The notes under the pieces: generated by a model
What the model saw: the letters and a program-made list of their open reading frames with translations, nothing else
What the model was told of the DNA's origin: nothing
Databases searched by the model: none
Part shown: positions 42,239-51,176 of the stretch, in pieces
Position numbering within the stretch: the first letter of the stretch is position 1
How the letters are laid out: each line of letters opens with the position of its first letter
Origin: an uncultured Methylobacillus sp.
GTDB lineage: Bacteria > Pseudomonadota > Gammaproteobacteria > Burkholderiales > Methylophilaceae
NCBI GenBank assembly: GCA_903824575.1
Contig: CAIJXJ010000050.1
Coordinates: forward strand, 29,606-93,605
Length of the DNA stretch: 64,000 bases
Direction of reading: 5' to 3'
Translations under genes and position numbers: made by a program

Positions 42239-42574
42239 TCAGACATGTCTGTCGTTTAACGATGCCTGGAGCTTTTGCACGCTCACCGTCTGCATTCCCG
42301 CCTTGTCCTGAAACACCTTGAACACCTTTTCGGTGACGGCGTCGGATTGCACGAAATCCTGATAGGCCGACTGCAGCTTGGCCTGGTAGGCGATGCGCTC
42401 ATCAGCTTCTGACAGTCCTGGCGGTACCGGATCACGACTGAGGTACTGCTGAAAGCGTTTAAGAATATGCAGGCGATTGACGTGGACTACCTGCGGGACG
42501 TAATCGACCCTCAGGAAATCGAAGAATTCTTCAGCTGCAGAAAATTTTTGCAAGGTATCGAGTAGTTGAGTCAT
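42239..42574 (-). CDS. nifW: Nitrogenase stabilising/protective protein NifW
   Basis: A 111-residue NifW: LLDTLQKFSAAEEFFDFLRV, DYVPQVVHVNRLHILKRF and SEADERIAYQAKLQSAYQDF are family traits. It associates with the MoFe protein and helps keep it active under oxygen. It is the last gene of the nifV-cysE-nifW operon. Confidence 0.95.
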   Translation of the reverse strand: MTQLLDTLQKFSAAEEFFDFLRVDYVPQVVHVNRLHILKRFQQYLSRDPVPPGLSEADERIAYQAKLQSAYQDFVQSDAVTEKVFKVFQDKAGMQTVSVQKLQASLNDRHV

Positions 42575-42594
42575 GATGGCTCCAGGTTGAAAAT

Positions 42595-43332
42595 TTAATG
42601 TAAGGTGACCATGCGTGCGCGACTGACCGGGGTGCCAGCATCTACCAGTTCCTGACCACCGGCCTCCCGCTCTCGCCTGAGCATCTCCAGTTGCGACTCC
42701 AGATGGTCGATACGCTCCAGCAAACTTGCCACAGCCCGGCCCACCGGGTCAGGCATCAGGTGGTGATCCAGATCGATACCGCGTTGCGGCTGACGGCGCT
42801 GGTCTTCAGGCAACACGACGCGACCGGGAATACCGACCACCGTCATGCCGTCAGGAACGTCATGGATCACTACCGAGTTGGCCCCCACCCGCACCAATTG
42901 GCCTACCGTGACCGGCCCCAGGATCTTGGCACCGGCACCCACCATCACGCCGTCACACAGCGTAGGATGGCGTTTTCCAGAGTTCCACGACACGCCGCCC
43001 AGCGTCACACCGTGGTACAAGGTCACGTCGTTACCGATTTCTGCCGTTTCGCCGATCACCACGCCGCAACCGTGATCAATAAAGAATCGCCGACCCAGAG
43101 TGGCGCCCGGATGAATATCAATCTGAGTCAGCATGCGGCTCACGTAACTCAACCAGCGTGCGGCAAAGCGGAATCCCGTCAACCACAAAATATGAGAAAA
43201 ACGATGCGCGATGATGGCGTGCAATCCAGGGTAAGTCAGCAGCACTTCCAGCCGGTTACGCGCCGCCGGGTCGCGCTCGAAAACACAGTGCAAATCCTCA
43301 CGCAACAATTGCAGCAGGGTAGGTGGTCGCAT
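42595..43332 (-). CDS. cysE: Serine O-acetyltransferase (CysE/NifP)
   Basis: A 245-residue left-handed beta-helix enzyme: hexapeptide repeats containing [20 protein letters not shown] and [20 protein letters not shown] with the catalytic His. It makes O-acetylserine for cysteine, providing sulphur for the iron-sulphur clusters. The C-terminal 50 residues are a charged coil. In Azotobacter the nif-linked copy is called nifP. Confidence 0.93.
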   Translation of the reverse strand: MRPPTLLQLLREDLHCVFERDPAARNRLEVLLTYPGLHAIIAHRFSHILWLTGFRFAARWLSYVSRMLTQIDIHPGATLGRRFFIDHGCGVVIGETAEIGNDVTLYHGVTLGGVSWNSGKRHPTLCDGVMVGAGAKILGPVTVGQLVRVGANSVVIHDVPDGMTVVGIPGRVVLPEDQRRQPQRGIDLDHHLMPDPVGRAVASLLERIDHLESQLEMLRREREAGGQELVDAGTPVSRARMVTLH

Positions 43333-43340
43333 ACTGTGTC

Positions 43341-44483
43341 CTATTGTCCCGGCACTGACATCTGCACCGTATCAAGATACATGCGCATTAAATCTGCCGA
43401 TTGGGGGTTGCGCTTGGTAGCGTTGGCAAACTGTCTAATCTGTGCCAGCACCTGTGGTGCCTCCTCGTCCAACAGGCTGATACCCAATTGCGCATAAGCG
43501 TGCTTCACCCCGTGGCTACCGGAATGTTTACCCAGCACCATGACACGATCGCGTCCCACCTGCGACGGATCAAACCCTTCATAAATAGCCGGGTCTTTCA
43601 GCAATCCGTCCACATGCAGGCCGGACTCATGCGTGAACACCGCCGCGCCGACGATGCTCTTGTTGAGCGCCACGGCGCGGCCCGAGGCCTCCGCCACCAT
43701 GCGTGAAATAAAGGGGAAATGCTGCATGTCAACGCCAGTGTTGACTGCATGAAGCCGCCACAATGCCATCACCACTTCTTCCAGTGGCGCATTGCCTGCA
43801 CGTTCGCCCAAGCCGTTGACCGTGGTATTGACATGACTGGCACCGGCCAACACGGCGGCGAGGGAATTAGCCGTAGCCAGACCCAGATCGTCATGCGCAT
43901 GCATTTCAATTTCCAGATCAGTCGCGGCGACCAGGCGAGAGATGCTCCTATGCGTCTGAAACGGATCCAGCACACCCAGCGTATCGGCATAGCGAAAACG
44001 TCTTGCCCCGGCATCCTGGGCAATTTCAAGGACTTGCAGGACAAAGTCCTGGTCGGCACGCGAAGCATCTTCCCCACCCACCGACACCTGCAGACCAAGA
44101 TCCACCGCCTGGCGCACGAAATAAGCGACCTGCGCCAGCACCCAGGAACGATCACGGCGTAATTTTTTTTCAATGTGCAAATCGGAGACCGGCAGTGAAA
44201 GATTGACCGCCTCCACGCCACACTTGGCACAAGCTGCCAGATCTGCACCCGTCATGCGTCCCCATACCATAAGACGACTGGGGAGATTGAGTGCGGCAAT
44301 GGCCCGGATATCGCCGATTTCCGCGTCCCCCATGGCCGGGATACCTACTTCCAGTTCAGCCACTCCAGCATTAGCCAGAGCCTGTGCAATCGCCAGCTTT
44401 TCCGCACGGCTGAACGCCACCCCGGCGGTCTGTTCACCATCGCGCAAAGTAGTATCGTTAATGACAGGAGGAACGATGTGCAT
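43341..44483 (-). CDS. nifV: Homocitrate synthase NifV
   Basis: A 380-residue HMGL-type enzyme that condenses acetyl-CoA with 2-oxoglutarate to give homocitrate, the organic part of FeMo-cofactor. Shown by [39 protein letters not shown] (metal-binding HxH) and [19 protein letters not shown]. It heads the operon nifV-cysE-nifW, with only an 8-bp gap to cysE. Confidence 0.96.
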   Translation of the reverse strand: MHIVPPVINDTTLRDGEQTAGVAFSRAEKLAIAQALANAGVAELEVGIPAMGDAEIGDIRAIAALNLPSRLMVWGRMTGADLAACAKCGVEAVNLSLPVSDLHIEKKLRRDRSWVLAQVAYFVRQAVDLGLQVSVGGEDASRADQDFVLQVLEIAQDAGARRFRYADTLGVLDPFQTHRSISRLVAATDLEIEMHAHDDLGLATANSLAAVLAGASHVNTTVNGLGERAGNAPLEEVVMALWRLHAVNTGVDMQHFPFISRMVAEASGRAVALNKSIVGAAVFTHESGLHVDGLLKDPAIYEGFDPSQVGRDRVMVLGKHSGSHGVKHAYAQLGISLLDEEAPQVLAQIRQFANATKRNPQSADLMRMYLDTVQMSVPGQ

Positions 44484-44516
44484 GTCAGGCTCGATTGTTG
44501 ACTCAACCTAACAGAA

Positions 44517-44615
44517 GCATTCACCGTGCCAACACCAATATTTATTTATTTTCCCTGTAGTTACATACAGTTAATCAACATTTAAGCCAACCACCCCTGT
44601 GTCTGGAACACGACA
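44517..44615 (-). promoter_or_regulatory. NifA site and sigma-54 promoter of nifV
   Basis: Minus strand TGGCAC-N5-ATGC at 44531-44517 has the right GG-N10-GC spacing with one mismatch at -12. TGT-N10-ACA is at 44600-44615, 68 bp upstream. The region up to 44801 holds no gene. Confidence 0.8.
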
Positions 44616-44689
44616 AAAAAGAGTGAGGGCTGACATGTGTTGCGCCAGTCAGCCCAGAACCGTAGGCCGTGATCATAGAACAGGGTTCG

Positions 44690-44764
44690 TAGCGCAGGCG
44701 GCCCCGCCTGCAAGCAAGGTCATTGGGCCACTCGCCGACCTTACAGGCGGGGCCGCCTGCGCTA
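44690..44764. repeat. REP/BIME-like double palindrome
   Basis: A 21-bp arm at 44690-44710 is repeated exactly in reverse at 44744-44764. Each arm is itself a GC-rich hairpin (GCAGGCGG...CCGCCTGC type). The 33-bp spacer contains AAGGT and ACCTT, which extends the pairing. It resembles two inverted REP units. It lies between nifV's control region and the fae gene and may also end transcripts from the right. Confidence 0.7.
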
Positions 44765-44801
44765 GCCGAAAACCATTCAATCGTCTGATGAAAAAAACTG
44801 G

Positions 44802-45338
44802 CTATTTTGCCTGGAACGGATGGGCTGATTGCTTGTACTTGGCCAGAACGTCTTGCACTTTTGGCTCCTTTGCCACGGCGCTCTTGATAGCCTGACGAGT
44901 GGCCCGGTAATTCCACTCCTGAATACGCTCGTCAATGTCTGCCTTATGATCAATGAACACGCCGACGCAGATAAAGACATCGTCTGCCTCTTCCAGCGGT
45001 ATCGTACCGTCCGCTACGCAGTCCATGACGGCCATGGAAACGCCACGCTGTGCGGGTCCGAACATCTGCACTGCCTGACGACCGTTCTTGATGGTGACCT
45101 TATTGAACATCACCGTTGCCGGCTTGGCCATCATATTAGGCGCAACAACTGCCAGCAAACCGTTCACGCCCTGCTTCTGGTCCGTCAGGGTGCGGCAGAA
45201 CGCATCTTCCGCAGCCGAGCCGCGCGGCCCGATGATCAGATCGATATGGGCCACATTAAGTAAATCCAGGCCGTTGCCGTCCGGACGATTTTCGATCACT
45301 AGCGCTTCGCCCACCAGGACGCGATCAATAACTGCCAT
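44802..45338 (-). CDS. fae: Formaldehyde-activating enzyme homologue
   Basis: A 178-residue protein. [13 protein letters not shown] contains the catalytic His of Fae, and [57 protein letters not shown] and [15 protein letters not shown] [13 protein letters not shown] follow the family closely. Fae condenses formaldehyde with tetrahydromethanopterin. I use the ATG at 45338 preceded by GGGAG. None of the other H4MPT genes is in the window. It lies 150 bp downstream of the isc operon. It could be a paralogue with another ligand. Confidence 0.88.
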   Translation of the reverse strand: MAVIDRVLVGEALVIENRPDGNGLDLLNVAHIDLIIGPRGSAAEDAFCRTLTDQKQGVNGLLAVVAPNMMAKPATVMFNKVTIKNGRQAVQMFGPAQRGVSMAVMDCVADGTIPLEEADDVFICVGVFIDHKADIDERIQEWNYRATRQAIKSAVAKEPKVQDVLAKYKQSAHPFQAK

Positions 45339-45488
45339 GCTGTTCTCCCTCATTAAAAAATAAAAAATGCCTGCCCGCGCACGACACTGGCCACGTTCAG
45401 AAACGCGCGCCGGTGATGATGTCGCGTGTGGTTGTTGTCAGACAGGGAATGGTTTATGCGGTTGGCACGCTGAGACTTGAGCTGAAGT

Positions 45489-45827
45489 TTATTCGTGTTC
45501 TCGCGCATGATTGAGGCTGTAACGCGGCAACTCGACCACTAGCGGAGTCTGGCCGACCTTGACCTGACAAGCCAAGCGCGAATTCGGAGTCACGCCCCAG
45601 GCTTCGTCAAGTTGGTCTTCTTCATCCTCGGCAGCTATTGGCAGAGCGAAGAAGCCTTCACGGATGATGACGTGGCAGGTACTGCAGGCGCAAACCCCAT
45701 CGCAGGCATGTTCGATCTCCACCCCTGCGGCCATCAGCTCGTCACATAGCACACGTCCCGGCCTTGCTTCAAACACCAGGCCGGACGGACAAATCTCGGG
45801 ATGCGGCAGCAGAGTCACTTGGGTCAT
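45489..45827 (-). CDS. fdx: Isc-type [2Fe-2S] ferredoxin
   Basis: A 112-residue adrenodoxin-type ferredoxin with [12 protein letters not shown] (C-x5-C-x2-C) and [10 protein letters not shown]. As the last gene of the isc operon it supplies electrons for cluster assembly. The ATG overlaps the hscA stop by 4 bp. Confidence 0.93.
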   Translation of the reverse strand: MTQVTLLPHPEICPSGLVFEARPGRVLCDELMAAGVEIEHACDGVCACSTCHVIIREGFFALPIAAEDEEDQLDEAWGVTPNSRLACQVKVGQTPLVVELPRYSLNHAREHE

Positions 45828-47701
45828 AGATCGATGCTCTCAATTTGTTTTCCTGACAATGCGCGATGGATGGAGGCATCCATACGACGCCCGGCAAAAA
45901 TGGAAGTGCTGGTATTGAGCGCTTCCGTACACTGACGCAATGAATCCAGACGATTGGAGTCTCCCAGCAACAGCATCTCGGCCAACTCATAAATCTTGCG
46001 CCAAATCGCGTCCCACTCCGGCTTGCTCAGCAGTTCATGTCCATTCTCAGCCATCGCCGTCTCAGTCGCATCCAACAAACGCCGCGCCTCAACTTGCGCC
46101 TCACGCAAAGCACGCATGCGCTTGTCATACTCGGCATTGGATATTCCGGCGCTCAGCATGCCGGCGACCTCAGCATCAGTCAGGCCATAGGAAGGCTTTA
46201 CCGTGACACGGGATTCGACACCACGCGTTTGCTCACGCGCGGAAACCGAAAGCAGCCCATCGGCATCTACCTGGAAAGTGACTCGAATGCGGGCTGCGCC
46301 CGCCACCATCGGCGGTATGCCGCGCAACTCAAAGCGCGCCAACAAGCGGCACTCCGACACCAACTCACGCTCGCCCTGCACCACCTGAAAACTCATCGCG
46401 GTTTGGCCATCCTTGAACGTGGTGAAGTCCTGAGCACGCGCACAAGGAATAGTTGAATTGCGTGGAATGACTTTCTCGCACAAACCACCCATGGTTTCCA
46501 GCCCCAGCGAAAGCGGAATAACATCCAACAGTAATAGATCGTCGCCCCCGTGGTTACCGGCCAGCGCGTTAGCCTGGATGGCAGCGCCCAATGCCACGAC
46601 CTTGTCCGGATCAAGATTGGTGAGCGGTTCGCGAAAAAAGAATTCGCCCACCGCAGCACGCAAATGCAGCATTCGGGTGGCCCCTCCCACCAGCACCACA
46701 CCCTGCACCTCTTCCACCTGCAAACCGGCATCGCGCAGGGCGCGCCGTACCGGGCTGAAGGTCTTGGCTATTAGCGGTTGCGTCAATTCAAAAAAAACTT
46801 CGCGACTTAAAATGGCATTGACCAAGGTTCCACCAGTCAACTCGCATGAAATCTCCGTCACGCCCAGATCCGTCAGGCGTTCCTTGGCCAGACGCGCTTC
46901 GGTCAGCAACTGACGGCTATCCTCAGGCCCTAATGCCGTCAGCTTGAGAATATCCAGCAACCAATTGAAAATACAGCGATCAAAATCATCACCACCGAGT
47001 GCCGAGTCGCCACAGGTCGCCAATACCTCAAACACGCCACGGGTCAAGCGAAGAATAGACAAATCAAAAGTGCCGCCACCCAGATCATAGACGCAGTAAA
47101 TACCTTCCGAGGCATTATCCAGCCCATAGGCGATTGCCGCAGCGGTCGGCTCGTTAAGCAGGCGCAGGACATTAATACCAGCCAGCCTTGCAGCATCCTT
47201 GGTGGCTTGGCGTTGGGCATCGTCAAAATAGGCAGGTACCGTAATCACGGCGCCCGACAACTCGCCGCCCAGGCTCTCCTCGGCGCGCTGACGCAACACC
47301 TTGAGAATTTCTGCCGAAACTTCTACCGGAGTGAGTTCTCCCGCTACTGTCTTCAGACGGACCATGCCGGGCGCTTCGATAAACTGGTAAGGCAAGCTCG
47401 CCGCCTCGGCGATGTCCGCGAGACCCCGGCCCATGAAGCGCTTCACCGAGACGATGGTATTGTGTGGATCTTTGGCCGCACCATCACGCGCCTGCCAACC
47501 CACTTCCACTTCTCCATCAGCCGCATAACGAACCACCGATGGCAACAAACTGCGACCCGCCGCATCCGACAAAACTTCTGCCGTTCCGCTACGCACCGAG
47601 GCCACCAGGGAATGTGTGGTGCCTAGATCAATTCCCACAGCCAAGCGATGCTGGTGGGGAGCGGCGCTCTGACCGGGCTCTGCAATCTGAAGGAATGCCA
47701 T
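45824..47701 (-). CDS. hscA: Fe-S assembly chaperone HscA
   Basis: A 625-residue Hsp70: [29 protein letters not shown] and [10 protein letters not shown] form the ATPase; the substrate domain starts with [20 protein letters not shown]. It recognises the LPPVK motif of IscU, which is visible in the IscU encoded here. The ATG overlaps the hscB stop (TAATG). Confidence 0.96.
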   Translation of the reverse strand: MAFLQIAEPGQSAAPHQHRLAVGIDLGTTHSLVASVRSGTAEVLSDAAGRSLLPSVVRYAADGEVEVGWQARDGAAKDPHNTIVSVKRFMGRGLADIAEAASLPYQFIEAPGMVRLKTVAGELTPVEVSAEILKVLRQRAEESLGGELSGAVITVPAYFDDAQRQATKDAARLAGINVLRLLNEPTAAAIAYGLDNASEGIYCVYDLGGGTFDLSILRLTRGVFEVLATCGDSALGGDDFDRCIFNWLLDILKLTALGPEDSRQLLTEARLAKERLTDLGVTEISCELTGGTLVNAILSREVFFELTQPLIAKTFSPVRRALRDAGLQVEEVQGVVLVGGATRMLHLRAAVGEFFFREPLTNLDPDKVVALGAAIQANALAGNHGGDDLLLLDVIPLSLGLETMGGLCEKVIPRNSTIPCARAQDFTTFKDGQTAMSFQVVQGERELVSECRLLARFELRGIPPMVAGAARIRVTFQVDADGLLSVSAREQTRGVESRVTVKPSYGLTDAEVAGMLSAGISNAEYDKRMRALREAQVEARRLLDATETAMAENGHELLSKPEWDAIWRKIYELAEMLLLGDSNRLDSLRQCTEALNTSTSIFAGRRMDASIHRALSGKQIESIDL

Positions 47702-48225
47702 TAGTGATCCAACCCAATCAGCGCATCGTCAATCTCATCGCGCAGTTTTTCGTAAAATTTGAATTCATTGACGTATCGCGCGGCCGCATCAAAATCTGAA
47801 CGCTCATCCAGTGCACTTGCAAGCTCACGTTCGTGCTGCACCACCCGGTGTTTCAACCTCCGTCCCAAGGCTTCGAGCGCAGCAGCATCCATCGAGGCAC
47901 GCGCTTCTTCAATAGCCTCGCGCCATTCCATCTGCGCCATCAGAAACGCTGAAGAGAGCGCAACATTGGACTTTTCCCATCCAGCCAGACTGATCAGACA
48001 TTGTGCGCGACTGGCAGAACTTCGCAATGCCCGGTACCCATCATTCACGGTTGTAGAATTTGCCAACGCCATGTGACGTTCATCTTCATTCTTGCTGGCG
48101 TATCGATCCGGATGCAATTCTGACTGCAGGCGCCGGTAGGACAGTTCCAGACCTTGCATGTCAATGGCAAAGCATGGCGCCAAGCCAAACATCTCAAAGT
48201 AATTGGAACTGTTCAGATATTTCAT
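47701..48225 (-). CDS. hscB: J-type co-chaperone HscB
   Basis: A 174-residue protein with an N-terminal J domain containing [17 protein letters not shown] and a C-terminal helical IscU-binding domain. I use the ATG at 48225 ([15 protein letters not shown]); the longer frame reads into iscA. It stimulates HscA on IscU. Confidence 0.93.
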   Translation of the reverse strand: MKYLNSSNYFEMFGLAPCFAIDMQGLELSYRRLQSELHPDRYASKNEDERHMALANSTTVNDGYRALRSSASRAQCLISLAGWEKSNVALSSAFLMAQMEWREAIEEARASMDAAALEALGRRLKHRVVQHERELASALDERSDFDAAARYVNEFKFYEKLRDEIDDALIGLDH

Positions 48226-48229
48226 GGTA

Positions 48230-48553
48230 TTAAACGGTGAAACTTTCACCGCAGCCACAGCTCGCCTGAGCATTAGGGTTGTTGAACTTGAACCCTTCAT
48301 TCAAGCCTTCCTTACCGTAGTCCAACTCGGTACCATCAAGGTAAACCAAGCTGGCTGGATCGATTAACACCTTGACGCCATTACAGTCAAATATGGCATC
48401 CTCGGGTGCTGCTTCATCAACAAATTCCAGCGTGTAGGCCATGCCGGAGCAGCCGGAGGTCTTGACACCAAGACGCAGGCCGATGCCCTTGCCACGACTG
48501 GCGAGAAATTTTTGCACGCGCGTGGCAGCGGTTGCGGTCAAGGTAACAGCCAT
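48230..48553 (-). CDS. iscA: A-type Fe-S carrier IscA
   Basis: A 107-residue A-type carrier. The three ligands are seen in [16 protein letters not shown] and [14 protein letters not shown] precedes the ATG. It is one of two A-type genes in this operon. Confidence 0.94.
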   Translation of the reverse strand: MAVTLTATAATRVQKFLASRGKGIGLRLGVKTSGCSGMAYTLEFVDEAAPEDAIFDCNGVKVLIDPASLVYLDGTELDYGKEGLNEGFKFNNPNAQASCGCGESFTV

Positions 48554-48568
48554 CTTGATTCTCCTCGT

Positions 48569-48916
48569 TTATACCGAAAACGAACTGCCACAACCGCAGG
48601 TGGAAGTGGCGTTTGGGTTGGTGATGACAAAGCGTGCGCCATCCAGTCCTTCCTGATAATCGATGGTGGCACCGACCAGATATTGAAAACTCATCGCATC
48701 CACCAGCAAGGTGACGCCATCTTTTTCCAGCACGGTGTCATCCTCGGCAACTTCGTTATCGAAGGCAAAGCTGTACTGAAAACCAGAGCAGCCACCGCCG
48801 GTCACGTAAACACGCAGTTTCAGAGCCGGGTCACCCTCTTCGATGATCATCTCGCCCACCTTGCTGGTCGCATTGGATGTAAAAATGATCGGATCCATCA
48901 TGGCAATATCACTCAT
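48569..48916 (-). CDS. erpA: A-type Fe-S carrier, ErpA-like
   Basis: A 115-residue A-type carrier with [17 protein letters not shown] and [11 protein letters not shown], and the [15 protein letters not shown] segment typical of ErpA. I use the ATG at 48916 with GGGAG upstream. It lies between iscU and iscA. ErpA is usually at another locus, so its inclusion here suggests a complete assembly set moved or evolved together with nif. Confidence 0.92.
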   Translation of the reverse strand: MSDIAMMDPIIFTSNATSKVGEMIIEEGDPALKLRVYVTGGGCSGFQYSFAFDNEVAEDDTVLEKDGVTLLVDAMSFQYLVGATIDYQEGLDGARFVITNPNATSTCGCGSSFSV

Positions 48917-48932
48917 GTCGCTCTCCCTGTAT

Positions 48933-49352
48933 TTACGCTGCGGATTTGCAGGCCACGTAGCCAGCAGTTTCGGTAATATTCTTACTGCGATAATCACTGA
49001 TAGCGGCACGGATGGCATCCTCGGCCAGCACCGAGCAGTGGATCTTTACCGGAGGCAAGGCCAACTCCTCAGAGATCTGGGTATTCTTGATTTCCATGGC
49101 CTGATCCAGAGTCTTGCCCTTGAGCATTTCCGTGACCAGCGATGAAGATGCAATCGCCGAGCCGCATCCATAGGTCTTGAACTTGGCATCTTCGATGATG
49201 CCATTCTCACCCACCTTGATTTGCAGCTTCATCACATCGCCACAAGCCGGGGCACCCACCATGCCAGTACCCACATCCTGCTCTTCGCCATTGAACGAGC
49301 CGACATTACGGGGATTTTCATAATGATCCAGAACTTTGTCGCTATATGCCAT
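48933..49352 (-). CDS. iscU: Fe-S cluster scaffold IscU
   Basis: A 139-residue scaffold. Cluster ligands are the cysteines in [24 protein letters not shown] and [16 protein letters not shown] just before the last is the HscA-binding peptide. I use the ATG at 49352 with GGAG upstream. There is no NifU-type C-terminal domain. Confidence 0.96.
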   Translation of the reverse strand: MAYSDKVLDHYENPRNVGSFNGEEQDVGTGMVGAPACGDVMKLQIKVGENGIIEDAKFKTYGCGSAIASSSLVTEMLKGKTLDQAMEIKNTQISEELALPPVKIHCSVLAEDAIRAAISDYRSKNITETAGYVACKSAA

Positions 49353-49375
49353 TTCATTTCTCCTTGCAGTCAAAA

Positions 49376-49455
49376 CTGGGCTAGGGTCTAGGGACTAAGG
49401 TCCAGGGACTAGGTGCACCACGGTTTTTCAGTCCCTAGCCGCTAGTCCCTGTTTT
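49376..49455. repeat. CTAGGGACT word-repeat between iscS and iscU
   Basis: The spacer is made of the words CTAGGG, CTAGGGACT, CCAGGGACTAGG and reverse copies (AGTCCCTAG, CTAGTCCCT). CTAGGGACT at 49388-49396 pairs with AGTCCCTAG at 49430-49438. It recalls the TCAGC-word spacer after nifK in style, not in sequence. The effect on iscU expression is unknown. Confidence 0.6.
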
Positions 49456-50705
49456 CAATGTGCTGCCACTTTTTCAGGGCCACGATGGGATTCAGTGCCG
49501 TGCGCCCAGCTCACCGAAGCCAAGTCAATGCCGGACTTGAACATATCCCACAACGGTGACAAGTCACGCAACTTGCCAACTTTTTCATTCATCAGCGCGA
49601 TCGCATGATCGATGTCCTGCTCGGTGGTATAGCGGCCGATGGAAAAACGAATTGAACTGTGTGCCAACTCGTCATCGCGCCCGATGGCACGCAGCACATA
49701 CGACGGCTCCAGGCTGGATGAGGTGCAGGCAGAACCACTGGATACTGCCAGATCCTTGACCGCCATCATCAGCGACTCGCCCTCGACATAATTGAAACTG
49801 ACATTGAGGTTGTGCGGGACGCGCTGATCAAGATCGCCATTCAAATAGACTTCCTCAATGCCAGACAGTCCAGCCCACAATTTGTCACGCAATTGGCCGA
49901 TGCGCCGGTTTTCTTCTGCCATTTCCAGACCAGCGATTCGAAATGCCTCGCCCATGCCGACAATCTGGTGGGTAGGCAGTGTGCCGGAGCGAAATCCCCG
50001 TTCGTGCCCACCACCATGCATTTGTGCCTCCAGGCGTACGCGCGGCTTGCGAGAGACGTACAGGGCGCCAATACCCTTGGGGCCGTAGGTCTTGTGTGCG
50101 GAAAAACTCATCAAATCAACAGGCAACTTAGCCAGATCGATATTGACTTTGCCAGTCGCCTGCGCGGCATCGACATGAAACACAATGCCACGCTCACGAC
50201 AGAGATTACCGATCGCTTCAATATCCTGAATCACGCCGATCTCGTTATTGACCAGCATCACCGAAGCGAAGATAGTGTCCGGACGAATAGCCGCCTTGAA
50301 TGCCTCAAAGTCGACCAGGCCATTCTCCAGAGTTGCCAGATAGGTCGCGCTGAATCCTTGCCGTTCCAGTTCGCGTACCGTATCGAGCACGGCCTTATGT
50401 TCCGTCTGGATCGTAATGAGATGCTTGCCACGTCCCGAGTAGAAATTTGCTGCACCCTTGATGGCAAGATTATTGGACTCCGTCGCACCACTGGTCCAGA
50501 CGATTTCCTTCGGATCGCAGCCGACGAGCGTCGCCACCTGTTCGCGAGCAGCTTCAACCGCGTCATCCGCTGCCCAGCCAAAAGAATGGGATCGACTAGC
50601 CGGATTACCGAAAAACTCGGTCAGATAAGGAATCATTTTCTCTGCAACACGCGGATCGACCGGAGTGGTCGCTGAGTAATCGAGGTAAATGGGCAAGTTT
50701 TTCAT
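49455..50705 (-). CDS. iscS: Cysteine desulphurase IscS
   Basis: A 416-residue PLP enzyme: [32 protein letters not shown], the PLP-lysine segment [17 protein letters not shown], and the active Cys loop [15 protein letters not shown]. It provides sulphur to IscU. No iscR is next to it; instead a sigma-54-type promoter lies upstream. The C-terminus has about 10 extra residues. Confidence 0.96.
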   Translation of the reverse strand: MKNLPIYLDYSATTPVDPRVAEKMIPYLTEFFGNPASRSHSFGWAADDAVEAAREQVATLVGCDPKEIVWTSGATESNNLAIKGAANFYSGRGKHLITIQTEHKAVLDTVRELERQGFSATYLATLENGLVDFEAFKAAIRPDTIFASVMLVNNEIGVIQDIEAIGNLCRERGIVFHVDAAQATGKVNIDLAKLPVDLMSFSAHKTYGPKGIGALYVSRKPRVRLEAQMHGGGHERGFRSGTLPTHQIVGMGEAFRIAGLEMAEENRRIGQLRDKLWAGLSGIEEVYLNGDLDQRVPHNLNVSFNYVEGESLMMAVKDLAVSSGSACTSSSLEPSYVLRAIGRDDELAHSSIRFSIGRYTTEQDIDHAIALMNEKVGKLRDLSPLWDMFKSGIDLASVSWAHGTESHRGPEKVAAH

Positions 50706-50743
50706 GAATTATGTCTCAAGTGAGTCGAGTTGATTCAGTAAAA

Positions 50744-50856
50744 GCAAGCCTTGTGCCACCATAATACAATTCTGCAACTCATTGAAAACAGGTCGTAAAA
50801 AATTATTGCCCGTGAAGCATAGGGCTCAATATGTAGGGTTTGTTGGATTTTCTACA
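50744..50856 (-). promoter_or_regulatory. NifA site and sigma-54 promoter of the isc operon
   Basis: Minus strand TGGCAC-N5-TTGC at 50758-50744 is a full consensus -24/-12 element with GG-N10-GC spacing, 39 bp from the iscS start. TGT-N10-ACA is at 50841-50856, 82 bp upstream, the same geometry as for nifH. No IscR-type site was recognised. Confidence 0.82.
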
Positions 50857-51074
50857 CAAGCTCAACCCTGACTCCTTACAAGATCATGTCAACGGCCTCT
50901 GGATGGGAGAAATCCCTGACAAAGATGCTGACATGTCATAATTACCCATGGCTAAACACCCCATTGAAAAAGCGCGCGGCCATTACCAACACTGGGTTGC
51001 GACAGAAAAGAACTTGGTCTGCTGGAGTAACCACTCAGCTCATCGTGCAATGCCAGATAACAAACCTGATTTGG

Positions 51075-51080
51075 TATAAT
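51075..51080 (+). promoter_or_regulatory. TATAAT box upstream of the helicase
   Basis: A perfect TATAAT at 51075-51080 lies about 100 bp before the likely start at 51177. The -35 region is poor. It supports a start downstream of 51085 rather than the open frame beginning at 50886. Confidence 0.35.
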
Positions 51081-51176
51081 TTCTCTTGCGGCACAAGCTT
51101 TAATCCAAGGATAACCTTCATAAAACTCAATCATAGCCTGATCGTTTCAGAAAACCCGACGGATCCTTTCCGGTAT

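Noticed and set aside
45379..45393. TGGCCA-N5-GTGC before fae as a sigma-54 promoter
   Set aside because: Spacing is right but both boxes deviate and no TGT-N10-ACA lies within 200 bp upstream. I left the fae promoter open.
50948..51079. 43-codon frame starting MAKHPIEKARGHYQH before the helicase
   Set aside because: No ribosome site and no family; it overlaps the putative promoter. It may be a real short peptide but the support is too weak.
50886..51176. N-terminal extension of the helicase frame
   Set aside because: The extra 97 residues are not family-like and include the TATAAT box, so the true start is probably at or close to 51177.
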